64,000 nt of DNA from an uncultured Christensenellaceae bacterium (GCA_910587005.1 CAJULB010000004.1:233078-297077), one strand, 5' to 3'; positions 15,762-23,864 are shown, counted from the stretch's first letter. The notes: generated by a model not told the origin, from the sequence alone. Translations and numbers: made by a program.

Positions 15762-17711
15762 TTAACGGCCTTTTTTGAGTTTTCTTATTTTGTGCTTGAT
15801 GGGGAACGCCCAGCAAATGGAAATTATCCAAAGCAAAAGATAGCATATACCGCTTATCCATGCGAACGACTGCACGGACGCAAGCACCGCGTTCATAATG
15901 CTTGTAGCCTGCTCGGTTGTAACCGCTGCGTTTGCCGCATTGCCTATTGCCTGAGCTATGGTATCTATAAACTGGTTATACAATTCGGGGAAAGCCGTTG
16001 CCAGCACGTTTTTAACCATAAGCGGAACTATATAGAATATTATGCACGGCCATGCGCAGAACAGCTTAACGTACCACATCATAAACCGTTTGTTTTTTGC
16101 GAACATATGGAAGAACGCAAACAGGAAAAGTATAAGCCAGAGAATGATAAAGAAGCCTATACCTATAAATATATATCCGTAATAGCCGAACACCGCCTCG
16201 TTACCGCCGACCGCGTTTTTGATTGCGCTTTTAAGCGAGCCTTCCAAATCGTCGCCGATAAAGTCTTTGGCAAGCCCTTCGCCCATGGCGCGGTAGGTTG
16301 TGTATTTGACAACTTCTTTTTCGCCGTTTTCACCGCCGGCGTTTTCGTCGGGGTTGACGTCGGGTTTTTCGTCGGGGGATATGTCGGGGTTTCCGCCGCC
16401 CGTTTCGCCGTTGCTGTCCGCGGGTTCGCCTTCGGCAAGCGCAAGCTTGGAAAGCATAAGGAATTTAACAATCGAAGTTTCCGCGCCGTCATCGGCGGGG
16501 TCGGGATTTTCGGGCGGTTGCGTACCGCCGCCGTTGCTTCCGCCGTTACCGCTGTTTGCAAAACCTGCGATTATGTCGCTGAGATTAAAGTCGCCTACGC
16601 CGCCGAGCATTTCCGAAGCCATAACGGATATCATAGCTTCGACGGTGAAATTATCCTCGCCCGTTACGTCGTCGCGGGTGTGTTCGACTGTTTTGTCGTA
16701 AAGCTCGGTAATCTGCTTTGTTATGTCGGCTTTCTGCTCGGGGGTGAGTTTATCTATTTCCTCGCTGTTTTCGGAAAGCCCGTCTATGTAGTTTATTATC
16801 GTATCGGAGGCCTCCTGCGCGCTTTTGGCGCTATCAAGGCTGTCAATCGTCTTTTGCAAATCCTCCGCGACTACAAGGTCGGCGTATTCTTTGGGAAGAT
16901 TTTCTTTTAGCGCGGGCACTACCACCGCTTTTACAACGGCGCTCTGCACAATATTGCCCGCGGCGTTGAACGCGTTGCCGAAGCCGGATATAAGCGTGCT
17001 TTTAAGATTTGTAACAAAGCCTTTTTCTTTATGGAAAAACAATTCGTCCATAAGCGTTTCCGCTTTGTCCTGCGCGCTGAAAACCGTAAGCGAATTTTTA
17101 GCCGAAACGGATATATCGGCTTTAAGCTCGTCGAAAATTTCGTTTACAAGCTGTGTGACAAGCTCGGTTACGTCAACTTCTTTAAGCAGGTCTTTAATTG
17201 TGACGTCGCCGTTATTCTCGTTACCTTCGTTGCCTTCACCGCCTTGGTCGCCCTCGTTGCCCTCGTTGCCTTCGGAGCCGTTATCCGAACCGCCCTCACT
17301 GCCCTCGCCGTTTGTTTCGCCGCCGAGTTCTTCATAAGTTACCGCACCGCCGTTATTGTCGGGGTTTAATTCGGGGGTTTCGCCCTCGGAGCCGTTTTCA
17401 CCCGCGTTTTCACCGCCCGTTTCGCCCGAGCCGTTATCCGAGCCGTTTCCGCTTCCGTCAATGGAACCGTCGAGCGACCCGTCGATTGAATCGCCCGCCT
17501 GCTCGATAAAGCTGTTTATTTTTGTTACGGCAACGTCGGTTATTACGCCTCTTAAAGTTTTATCGCCGACAATGGTTGCGAGGTTAATTTTTACCACCGG
17601 CATAAAAAACAGTGAAAGCGACGCAACTATGCAAAGTATGCATACCAGCAGGTTTACGGGTATCAACTTTTTTTGCAGACGCTTTATTTCCTGTGCCCTT
17701 GTTCTGCGCAT
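15762..17711 (-). CDS. Membrane protein with Gly/Asn/Glu/Ser-rich low-complexity linker, unknown function
   Basis: 649 residues from ATG 17711, which has AGGGAG six bases upstream (an in-frame TTG at 17732 precedes the site). Order: basic N-terminus, one hydrophobic segment (about 20-43), a short extracytoplasmic helix, a low-complexity linker of about 100 residues made of GNEGNEG-, DGSxDGS- and GGE-type repeats, an alpha-helical region of about 250 residues with many acidic residues, a second short Gly/Asn/Pro linker, and a C-terminal block with two or three membrane helices (about 500-640) ending in a basic tail. The topology suggests a large external domain held by both ends. No family is recognised. 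It is flanked by terminators on both sides. Confidence 0.75.
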   Translation of the reverse strand: MRRTRAQEIKRLQKKLIPVNLLVCILCIVASLSLFFMPVVKINLATIVGDKTLRGVITDVAVTKINSFIEQAGDSIDGSLDGSIDGSGNGSDNGSGETGGENAGENGSEGETPELNPDNNGGAVTYEELGGETNGEGSEGGSDNGSEGNEGNEGDQGGEGNEGNENNGDVTIKDLLKEVDVTELVTQLVNEIFDELKADISVSAKNSLTVFSAQDKAETLMDELFFHKEKGFVTNLKSTLISGFGNAFNAAGNIVQSAVVKAVVVPALKENLPKEYADLVVAEDLQKTIDSLDSAKSAQEASDTIINYIDGLSENSEEIDKLTPEQKADITKQITELYDKTVEHTRDDVTGEDNFTVEAMISVMASEMLGGVGDFNLSDIIAGFANSGNGGSNGGGTQPPENPDPADDGAETSIVKFLMLSKLALAEGEPADSNGETGGGNPDISPDEKPDVNPDENAGGENGEKEVVKYTTYRAMGEGLAKDFIGDDLEGSLKSAIKNAVGGNEAVFGYYGYIFIGIGFFIILWLILFLFAFFHMFAKNKRFMMWYVKLFCAWPCIIFYIVPLMVKNVLATAFPELYNQFIDTIAQAIGNAANAAVTTEQATSIMNAVLASVQSFAWISGICYLLLWIISICWAFPIKHKIRKLKKGR

Positions 17712-17851
17712 ATATCTCTCCCTGTCCGTCAAAATTTTTGTTTTTTTCAGTATATTACAGTATATACATATAAAAAAGCTTTGTCAATTATTATAAAAGT
17801 CTTAAAACCGCGTTTGACCGCCCAAAATTAACCTTTTTCATAAAAAACACA

Positions 17852-17886
17852 GCAGGGCGCGCCGCTTTTTAAGCGGCGCGCCCTGC
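17852..17886 (-). terminator. Terminator of the XRE/helical-repeat operon
   Basis: A 16-bp perfect stem (17852-17867 with 17871-17886), three-base loop; the minus strand continues with TGTGTTTTTTATG. Confidence 0.85.
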
Positions 17887-17939
17887 GCTATCCCCCCGAA
17901 TATGCGCCGTTTAACGCGTGTTTTACGGGAGTATACAGA

Positions 17940-18668
17940 TTATTTTATTCTGTGTTTTTTCTGGCGTTTCAGATATGTTTTAAACAAAAGCTGAATGTCG
18001 TTATCATCGAGATAGGGATAAAATTCGTCTATATTCAGGGTGCTGTCCTCGTCCCTGCAATAATCTTTTACAATTTCGTGCCAGCAGTTTTTGCTGACGA
18101 ACGGCATCATATCCCTGTCTATATGTCCAGCTTTTGCGCGTTTGATAAACAGCTCGTCAATGTCTTTATCGTCGGCAAACGGCAATAAATCTTTCACTTT
18201 AAGCCCCTTGAAGGTTTCGCCCTCGCACTTCAAAAGCTTTTTCATAATCAGCGAAATGTCGCCCTCGTCCAAAAACGGAAGCACTACCGTCATATTCATT
18301 TCAAGCTCGCCGTACAGAAATTCGTCCACAAGATTGTGGAGCGTCTGCTTATCCATAAACGGCGCGATTTCCTCTAATTTTTTAGCTACGTCGGAATATT
18401 TTACTCCGCCGTTTGCCTCTGCCCCCGCAGTATGCGCCGTTTGCGCGTATTCGCCTGAGTTTTCCGCATCGCCGTTACGCCCGCCCGAGCCGTTCATATC
18501 CGCGCCGTTAGCGTCCGTTTCGTCGTCATCGTCGTCCCAGCCGAAGCCGTGCGCTTTAAGCTTATCGTTGACAACCCGGTCAATGCTGTCAAGCTTCTTT
18601 TTTATTTTAAGTTCCACGCCCTGCAAACGCTCCTCAACGTCCTTTAATATCTTTTCGAAATCGTTCAT
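17940..18668 (-). CDS. Acidic helical-repeat protein partnered with an XRE regulator
   Basis: 242 residues, soluble. A helical N-terminus (1-40) and a very acidic WDDDDDETD linker with Gly/Asn-rich segment (45-90) precede five degenerate repeats of about 28-33 residues, each with a hydrophobic-Pro-Phe/Tyr core followed by Asp and two amphipathic turns: APFMDKQTLHNLV, LPFLDEGDISLIM, LPFADDKDIDELF, MPFVSKNCWHEIV and YPYLDDNDIQLLF. Its start overlaps the stop of the upstream XRE gene by four bases (ATGA), so the two are co-translated. The regulator's C-terminus carries two copies of a similar repeat, which suggests direct interaction. No named family is recognised. Confidence 0.75.
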   Translation of the reverse strand: MNDFEKILKDVEERLQGVELKIKKKLDSIDRVVNDKLKAHGFGWDDDDDETDANGADMNGSGGRNGDAENSGEYAQTAHTAGAEANGGVKYSDVAKKLEEIAPFMDKQTLHNLVDEFLYGELEMNMTVVLPFLDEGDISLIMKKLLKCEGETFKGLKVKDLLPFADDKDIDELFIKRAKAGHIDRDMMPFVSKNCWHEIVKDYCRDEDSTLNIDEFYPYLDDNDIQLLFKTYLKRQKKHRIK

Positions 18669-19117
18669 AATTTTACTATTCCTCCCATATATATGCGTTC
18701 GTTTTTAGTTAACAGCGGTAAAAGCTCGGACAAATCGGTTTTGATTTTACGCTCTTTAACCGCCTTTAAAATTGCCAGCCGTTCTTTCGGCGAAAACTGG
18801 TACAGCACGTCCGTCAGGTTCACTTTAATTTTACCGCCGATAATGCCGTCTACCACGAATTCCCTGCTGTGGCCTTTGAACAAGTCGTTTTCGTCGAACT
18901 GAGCGGTCTGCCCCATGCAAAGCAGTTCTTCAAACGAAACGCGGAAAAGCCTGCACAGCTCGGCGAGGTTGTCAACGGAAGGCAACGTTTGACCGAGTTC
19001 CCAGCGGGAAACTGCCTGACGCGTAACGTAAAGCACTTCCGCAAGACCGTCCTGGCTGTAACCGTTGCGCACCCTCAATTTATGTATTTGTTCGCCCACT
19101 GCCTGAAAGTCAAGCAT
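18665..19117 (-). CDS. XRE-family transcriptional regulator with C-terminal helical repeats
   Basis: 150 residues; AAGGAG lies seven bases before ATG 19117. Residues about 7-62 form a Cro/CI-type helix-turn-helix (IHKLRVRNGYSQDGLAEVLYVTRQAVSRWE). The remaining part, after a short linker, contains repeats like those of the downstream gene (DVLYQFSPKERLAIL and ELLPLLTKNERIYMG). It probably binds the perfect palindrome AGTTGCGCAACT (19218-19229) next to its own promoter. The neighbouring protein may be a co-regulator or an antagonist that binds through the shared repeats. The signal it reads is unknown. Confidence 0.85.
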   Translation of the reverse strand: MLDFQAVGEQIHKLRVRNGYSQDGLAEVLYVTRQAVSRWELGQTLPSVDNLAELCRLFRVSFEELLCMGQTAQFDENDLFKGHSREFVVDGIIGGKIKVNLTDVLYQFSPKERLAILKAVKERKIKTDLSELLPLLTKNERIYMGGIVKL

Positions 19118-19179
19118 ATTGCCGCTCCTTTTAATAAAACGCGGGTTAAAAATAGCGCTGTCCCGACGTTTGTAAGTTT

Positions 19180-19208
19180 ATTGTAGCACGCCTTGCCGCC
19201 CGTTGCAA
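19180..19208 (-). promoter_or_regulatory. Promoter of the XRE/helical-repeat operon
   Basis: Minus strand: TTGCAA (19203-19208), 17 bases, TACAAT (19180-19185). Confidence 0.7.
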
Positions 19209-19217
19209 GCAAGCAAT

Positions 19218-19229
19218 AGTTGCGCAACT
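19218..19229. promoter_or_regulatory. Palindromic operator next to the XRE promoter
   Basis: AGTTGCGCAACT, a perfect 12-bp palindrome ten bases upstream of the -35 box; likely autoregulation site or an activator site. Confidence 0.45.
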
Positions 19230-19252
19230 TTAAGTTTACTATTATGAACCGA

Positions 19253-19281
19253 AGCCGCGGGCGCGTACTGCGCCCGCGGCT
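19253..19281. terminator. GC-rich hairpin after the 75-residue XRE gene
   Basis: A 12-bp perfect stem (19253-19264 with 19270-19281), five-base loop, located 14 bases after the minus-strand stop. The T tract is better on the plus strand (TTTTATG). Confidence 0.65.
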
Positions 19282-19294
19282 TTTATGTTAATCT

Positions 19295-19522
19295 TTAAGG
19301 AATGGTTTTTGAACCAGTTTCGTCCTCTAAGCCAAGCAAATAATCGCTTGTGACTTCCAAAGTTTTGCACAATAACCTTATCATTTCTATCGAGGGTTGA
19401 CTTCTTCCGTTTTCCCACGAGAAAATGCTGTCATCGGTTGTATTTACGGCAACGGCAAGCTCTTTTTGGGTGAGCTTCATTTCTTTTCGGGTTTCCCTAA
19501 GTCTGACTGCAAATATATCCAT
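19295..19522 (-). CDS. Small XRE-family regulator (Cro/CI-like)
   Basis: 75 residues, almost entirely a helix-turn-helix domain (LRETRKEMKLTQKELAVAV, DSIFSWENGRSQPS, LLCKTLEVTSDYLLG). It is divergent from a small Cys-rich gene and the 73-bp gap holds two related perfect palindromes, one directly upstream of this start codon. There is no clear ribosome binding site, so a leaderless message is possible. It most likely represses both itself and the divergent gene. DNA-binding-only size and divergent partner resemble phage or toxin-antitoxin control pairs, but no toxin family is recognised. Confidence 0.85.
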   Translation of the reverse strand: MDIFAVRLRETRKEMKLTQKELAVAVNTTDDSIFSWENGRSQPSIEMIRLLCKTLEVTSDYLLGLEDETGSKTIP

Positions 19523-19529
19523 AACATTA

Positions 19530-19580
19530 TTTTGCCGTAAAAATTACGGCAAAATCTTGACAACCGTAAAAATTACGGTT
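19530..19580. promoter_or_regulatory. Twin palindromic operators between the XRE gene and the Cys-rich gene
   Basis: Site 1 is TTTTGCCGTAA-AAA-TTACGGCAAAA (19530-19554, 11-bp arms). Site 2 is AACCGTAA-AAA-TTACGGTT (19562-19580, 8-bp arms). They share the core CCGTAAAAATTACGG and their centres are 29 bp apart. Site 2 fills the spacer of the plus-strand promoter, so binding should block it. Confidence 0.85.
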
Positions 19581-19585
19581 AAAAT
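19557..19585 (+). promoter_or_regulatory. Promoter of the Cys-rich mini-protein
   Basis: TTGACA (19557-19562), 17 bases, TAAAAT (19580-19585). Start near 19592, only a few bases before ATG 19596. Confidence 0.75.
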
Positions 19586-19595
19586 AGGTATAATT

Positions 19596-19799
19596 ATGGA
19601 AAACAATGAATTAAATAGAAGCTGTAAAGACTGTGTGTTTTTTGTACAGCATTACGCTGAGGTTGACGGAGAGTTTTGTGCGGTTTTCTGCGGGCACTGC
19701 ATTTGTCTTGAAGACAAGGCGCGTGAAAACTTTATTGTGACGCAAAAAGATAAGTGCGGACATTTTAAATACAAAGCCGAACTGATTGCAAGGCTTTAA
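19596..19799 (+). CDS. Cys-rich 67-residue protein, unknown function
   Basis: ATG 19596 follows its promoter so closely that the message should be leaderless; a longer frame opens at 19425 but would run through the operators and the divergent gene. The protein has a CxxC near the N-terminus (SCKDC), a cluster FCAVFCGHCIC in the middle and a later CGHF, so seven Cys and two nearby His could bind zinc or an iron-sulfur cluster. No signal peptide. It is controlled by the divergent XRE protein through palindromes. No family is recognised. Confidence 0.7.
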   Translation: MENNELNRSCKDCVFFVQHYAEVDGEFCAVFCGHCICLEDKARENFIVTQKDKCGHFKYKAELIARL

Positions 19800-20078
19800 C
19801 ATACGTTATAAACCGCCACCCTACCCCCCTCGCCGCAGGGCAGGGGGTAAGCTTTGGATGACAAACGGATAGGATAATCAGATTCTTCACTGCGTTCAGA
19901 ATGACAGTAACCCGTCATTTCGACCGAACGAAAGCGAGCGGAGAAATCCCAAAGTCTTATGCGCTTGCACGGGGGGATTTCCCGACTACGCCCGAAATGA
20001 CCGATAAAATGTGCGGGGCAATCTTGAAGGATTGCCCCGCACGTTAGCATACTCGCCATATTCAACATATTTAGCATA
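19800..20078. repeat. Intergenic repeat cluster with a snap-back (MITE-like) element
   Basis: The segment 19830-19905 is a reverse-orientation relative of the repeat at about 3150-3200. Next to it, 19914-20001 begins GTCATTTCG and ends CGAAATGAC (9-bp terminal inverted repeats), with inner arms GAGAAATCCC and GGGATTTC, so it folds on itself. No coding capacity is apparent. Confidence 0.6.
20011..20042 (-). terminator. Terminator of the fructan/sucrose operon
   Basis: A 13-bp perfect stem (20011-20023 with 20030-20042) and six-base loop; minus strand continues ATTTTATC. Confidence 0.8.
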
Positions 20079-21401
20079 TTACTTTTTGTCGTCAGTATTC
20101 GGCTCGACCGCCTCGCCTTGGTCGGGTTCGCTTTCTGTTGCGGACGTGTTTTGCGGTTCGGGCTTGGTTTTCTTTTTAAACAGCGACTTAACCGCTTCAA
20201 CCGCCTTTGCAAACAGCCCCTGCGGTTTTTGCTGTATGATAACCACGTTATCCTCGTCCAAAGATTTGGTAATTTCAACCTCCTCGTACTCGCAATACTC
20301 TGGCGTTATCGCCTTGCCCGTGGTTGCGTTGAAAAAGCGCGCGTGTTCGCAGTCAATGGCAACGCTTATTTCCGTTTTTTCCTTAACGGGGTATTCGTTG
20401 CTCATTTTTAAAATGGCTTTGCCCGCGCCGACTTCGCCGTGAACGTTGATTATGTCGCCCAAAAGCTCTATCATGCCCACTTTAAGCTTAAACGAACAGT
20501 CTTTGAATTTTTCGAAACGTTCGGACTTTTCAAAAATAAGATTTTCGGGGCGGACGCCGTATACAAGCTGTTTGCCCTCGTAATTTTTAAGAAGCTTTTT
20601 CTGCTCTGCGGTGAGTTTGATTTTTTCACCCGTACCGTCAAGCACGAAACAGCCGTTTTCCATTACGCCGTGCAGAAAGTTCATTGCGGGCGTGCCTATA
20701 AAGCCCGCGACGAACATATTTGCAGGGTTTTTGTATACCTCGTTCGGCTCGCCTATCTGCTGGATATATCCGTCCTTCATTACGACTATTCTCGACGCCA
20801 TGGTCATAGCCTCAATCTGGTCGTGGGTGACGTAAATGGTTGTTGCGCCGACTTCCTCGTGGATACGTACGATTTCACTGCGCATTGCGACGCGGAGCTT
20901 TGCGTCGAGGTTGGAAAGCGGTTCGTCCATCAAAAAGACCTTAGGACGTCGCACGATTGACCTGCCCAGAGCAACGCGCTGTCTTTGTCCGCCCGAAAGC
21001 GCGCGGGGCTTTCTGTCAAGATAGGGCGTAAGCTTTAATATTTTAGCCGCTTCCCTCACCCTTTTATCTATTTCGTCCTTGGGAACTTTCCGCAGTTTAA
21101 GCGCGTAAGCCATATTGTTATAGACGGTCATTTGCGGATAGAGCGCGTAGGACTGGAAAACCATTGCAATATCCCTGTCCTTGGGCGCGGCGCTGTTCAT
21201 AATTTTTCCGTCGATAAGAAAATCGCCGTAAGAAATTTCTTCAAGCCCCGCAATCATTCTTAAAGTTGTGGATTTTCCGCACCCCGATGGCCCTACGAAC
21301 ACGATAAATTCTTTATCCTTAATATCGATAGAAAAATCGTGCACTGCGTGAACGCCGCCGTCGTAAACCTTGTTTACTTTGATAAGTTGAACCGAAGCCA
21401 T
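20079..21401 (-). CDS. msmK: Carbohydrate ABC transporter ATP-binding protein (MsmK/UgpC type) with a C-terminal tail
   Basis: 440 residues; the family is usually about 370. Walker A GPSGCGKST (about 37-45), Q-loop MVFQSYALYPQMTV, signature LSGGQRQRVALGR, Walker B VFLMDEPLSNLD, and a C-terminal TOBE/MOP regulatory domain (VYGVRPENL, VIELLG-type). After about residue 385 an added tail contains a basic amphipathic segment (LFAKAVEAVKSLFKKKTK) and a disordered acidic end, perhaps a membrane-touching element. It is the last gene of the operon, three bases after the fructokinase. It should energise the LplBC-type permeases encoded upstream, though LplBC systems often lack a cognate ATPase, so sharing with other importers is possible. 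Confidence 0.92.
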   Translation of the reverse strand: MASVQLIKVNKVYDGGVHAVHDFSIDIKDKEFIVFVGPSGCGKSTTLRMIAGLEEISYGDFLIDGKIMNSAAPKDRDIAMVFQSYALYPQMTVYNNMAYALKLRKVPKDEIDKRVREAAKILKLTPYLDRKPRALSGGQRQRVALGRSIVRRPKVFLMDEPLSNLDAKLRVAMRSEIVRIHEEVGATTIYVTHDQIEAMTMASRIVVMKDGYIQQIGEPNEVYKNPANMFVAGFIGTPAMNFLHGVMENGCFVLDGTGEKIKLTAEQKKLLKNYEGKQLVYGVRPENLIFEKSERFEKFKDCSFKLKVGMIELLGDIINVHGEVGAGKAILKMSNEYPVKEKTEISVAIDCEHARFFNATTGKAITPEYCEYEEVEITKSLDEDNVVIIQQKPQGLFAKAVEAVKSLFKKKTKPEPQNTSATESEPDQGEAVEPNTDDKK

Positions 21402-21403
21402 TT

Positions 21404-22363
21404 TTATTTTACCGCCTTATCTATATTGTCTTTATTGCCCATTGCTGGGATAGCGCCGTAGCCCGCCGTTGTATACGCCCCGCATTTGCAGGCAAAATCA
21501 AGTATTTTTTTATAGTCCGTCGTTCCGTTGACAAGGGTTGCGGGAACAAGCTTTTCTTGCATAATCTGCGCTATAATTCCGCCGAAAAAGCTGTCGCCCG
21601 CGCCCGTGGTGTCAACGGTTTTTACCTTGTAGCCGTTGCAGATAAACTTGCGCCCGTCCGCAAGATACAGCTTTGCACCCTTGCCCCCGTCCGTGACCAA
21701 AAGCATTTTAAGGTTGCCCTTAAAGCACGTTTTAACCGCGTCCTCCGCCGGTAAATCCGTTAAAAATTCCAGCTCGTCACAACCGACCTTTATTACGTCC
21801 GCATAGGCGGAAAATTCGTTGACAACCGCTTTAAGCTCCGTTTTGCTTTCCCACAGGTTGAACCTTAAATTAGGGTCGAAGCAGATAACCGCGCCCGATT
21901 TTTCAGCCCTTTCTATAAGCGCTTTGTGCGCGGCTTTGGCTTGTTCGGTTTTAAGCGCGACGCTGCCGAATTCCAGAATATCGCCCGCGGTAAACTCAAC
22001 GTCTTTGAAATCTTCTTCCGTAAAATGCAGGTCAGCCGCGGCTTTTCTGTAAAAGCTGAACTCCCTTTCGCCACCGTCTTTAAAGCTTACGAACGCAAGC
22101 GAGGTATCGTATTTATCGCTTTTTGAAATAAAAGTTACGTCAACGCCCTCGTTTTTAAGCGTTTCTATCAAAAAATCGCCGAAGCCGTCGTTGCCGACCT
22201 TGGTAAGGTATACGGCTTTCTGACCGAGCTTAACCGCCTGCACGCACACGTTTGCGGGGGCGCCGCCCGCGTTTTTTATAAACTGCTTTGTTTCTTTAAG
22301 ACCGCCCGTGCCGACCGACTGAAAGTCGATTAACAGCTCGCCTATGGAAAATAACTTACTCAT
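21404..22363 (-). CDS. scrK: PfkB-family carbohydrate kinase, probable fructokinase
   Basis: 319 residues. N-terminal GELLIDFQSVGTGG and the substrate-binding NAGGAPANV box, plus the C-terminal DTTGAGDSFFGG with the catalytic Asp and anion hole, define the ribokinase/PfkB family. The start overlaps the upstream GH32-like gene by eight bases. With two GH32-type genes beside it, phosphorylation of released fructose to fructose-6-phosphate is the natural role. A related sugar kinase such as KDG kinase cannot be fully excluded from sequence alone. Confidence 0.88.
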   Translation of the reverse strand: MSKLFSIGELLIDFQSVGTGGLKETKQFIKNAGGAPANVCVQAVKLGQKAVYLTKVGNDGFGDFLIETLKNEGVDVTFISKSDKYDTSLAFVSFKDGGEREFSFYRKAAADLHFTEEDFKDVEFTAGDILEFGSVALKTEQAKAAHKALIERAEKSGAVICFDPNLRFNLWESKTELKAVVNEFSAYADVIKVGCDELEFLTDLPAEDAVKTCFKGNLKMLLVTDGGKGAKLYLADGRKFICNGYKVKTVDTTGAGDSFFGGIIAQIMQEKLVPATLVNGTTDYKKILDFACKCGAYTTAGYGAIPAMGNKDNIDKAVK

Positions 22364-23864
22364 AAAAGGCTATATCCTTAAAATTTACTTGATTGCCGTT
22401 GGAATAAAACGCGAAGTTTTTTCTGCGCATATCGGGGAACCTTGCCGTAAGACAGACGGTGTCGTCAAGATACACGGTGAGAATTTCGCCCTCGATTATG
22501 ATATCTACGCCGTATTCCTTGCCCGCCGTATATGCGAACGGCACCGAAGCGAGCGGTTTGCCGTAACGGACTATGCTTGATATGCCGTTATAGCAGACAA
22601 GTCTGCTGTTTTTTGCGTCGAACGCAACCGCGGAAGCGCCGAGGCGGTTATTATACTTTCCGTCAAGCCCGAAGGTAATGCCGAAGTTTCCGCCGAAGTC
22701 ATCAACCGAAAATTTGAAGCTTATGCGCGTTATATTTGTGGCAAGCCTTTCCGCGCCCTTTGCCGAGAAGGTTTTGCCGAAAGACGCGCTTTCTATCTTT
22801 TCACCGTCGATAAAGCTGTAACTCACCTGCTTTGAAAAGGTTTGCTTTACGTTGGATACCATTACCGCGCACAGCTCGCCGTTGGAAAGCTGTTTTATTT
22901 CGTGGGCGACGAGGTTTCCGCCCCAGTCAAACTCGCCGGTGCTTCCGCCCGTAAGGTTTGCACACCAGGCAAACGCATAAAGCTTATCTTCGGCTTTTTC
23001 AAGCCTGCCCGCATAAAAACCGCTTGCGTCTATGCTGTCGCGTTCAAACCTTTTCCAGCCGCCGTTTTTTTCGGTTTTGTATCTGTAATGGGTTACGCGG
23101 TTTTCGCCCTGCTCGCTGTAAGCAAGGTAGTAATAGCCGTTGTATTCGATATACGAGGGGCATTCCATATTGTAATTGCCCGCGTCGTTGCGGAAGAATA
23201 TGCCGTTATCACGCCACTGCTCCGCGGTTGCGTTTAAGCTGTCCGCCGTATATCTTTTTATTACGCCCGCGCCAAAGTCGCGCGTGGTTACAAGCATATT
23301 GTATAAGTCTTCGTCCGCGTCGTAATAGACGTACGGGTCGCGGAAGTCGTTTTCATAGCCGAAAAGAATAAACTCCTCGTCCTTTACCCATGTTTGCTGG
23401 TTGTCGTAGCTTACCGCGTGACGCACGGCTTCGTTGAATTTAAGCCCCTCGTCCTGACCGTTATCGTTATGCCCCGTGTAGAAACAGTGGAAATTGCCTT
23501 CCTTATCCTTTATAAACGAGCCCGTACCCAGCGCGGCGTCAATTGATTTGGAGTCTTCCTCATAGTTAATCGCAACCCCGCAGTCGGTATAGTTTACAAA
23601 GTCCGAAGTTGTAATGCGGGATATGGGGTGATAGAAAAGACTTAAAGTGCCTCTGCTGTTTTGCAGGTGGTAGATATTCATAACCCCGCCGTCGTAAAAG
23701 GGCATTACGTCGCCCATTGAATACGAAACGGTGTCCTCAGTCATAGAAACGGGAAAAACGGTTTTTTCGCCCTGTTCGACCGAATTTTTTTTGGGAGCGG
23801 CACAGCCCGCCGCGCATATGCACGTTAAAGCCGCTATTACTGTTAAAAACGGTTTTTTGTTCAT
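22356..23864 (-). CDS. GH32-like secreted lipoprotein (fructan-active or fructan-binding)
   Basis: 502 residues with a lipobox at AAGC (about 18-21). The five-bladed propeller of GH32/GH43-type enzymes is indicated by MGDVMPFYDGG, FRDPYVYY (the RDP stabiliser motif), ECPSYIEY (the EC acid/base motif) and a C-terminal beta-sandwich (ITRISFKFSVDDFGG, GEILTVYLDD). The usual WMNDPNG box is replaced by the GDVMPF form, with Asp as the probable nucleophile, as in a divergent GH32 subgroup. It overlaps the upstream GH32 gene by four bases. It probably trims fructans at the cell surface, before uptake. Confidence 0.8.
   Translation of the reverse strand: MNKKPFLTVIAALTCICAAGCAAPKKNSVEQGEKTVFPVSMTEDTVSYSMGDVMPFYDGGVMNIYHLQNSRGTLSLFYHPISRITTSDFVNYTDCGVAINYEEDSKSIDAALGTGSFIKDKEGNFHCFYTGHNDNGQDEGLKFNEAVRHAVSYDNQQTWVKDEEFILFGYENDFRDPYVYYDADEDLYNMLVTTRDFGAGVIKRYTADSLNATAEQWRDNGIFFRNDAGNYNMECPSYIEYNGYYYLAYSEQGENRVTHYRYKTEKNGGWKRFERDSIDASGFYAGRLEKAEDKLYAFAWCANLTGGSTGEFDWGGNLVAHEIKQLSNGELCAVMVSNVKQTFSKQVSYSFIDGEKIESASFGKTFSAKGAERLATNITRISFKFSVDDFGGNFGITFGLDGKYNNRLGASAVAFDAKNSRLVCYNGISSIVRYGKPLASVPFAYTAGKEYGVDIIIEGEILTVYLDDTVCLTARFPDMRRKNFAFYSNGNQVNFKDIAFYE

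Noticed and set aside
16163..17369. Several long plus-strand and minus-strand frames across the low-complexity gene
   Set aside because: They are shadow frames produced by the biased codon repeats of the real minus-strand gene.
20079..21401. Assignment of the ATPase to maltose uptake (MalK)
   Set aside because: The family cannot be separated by sequence alone, and the neighbours are GH32 and fructokinase, so MsmK/UgpC type is the more honest call.
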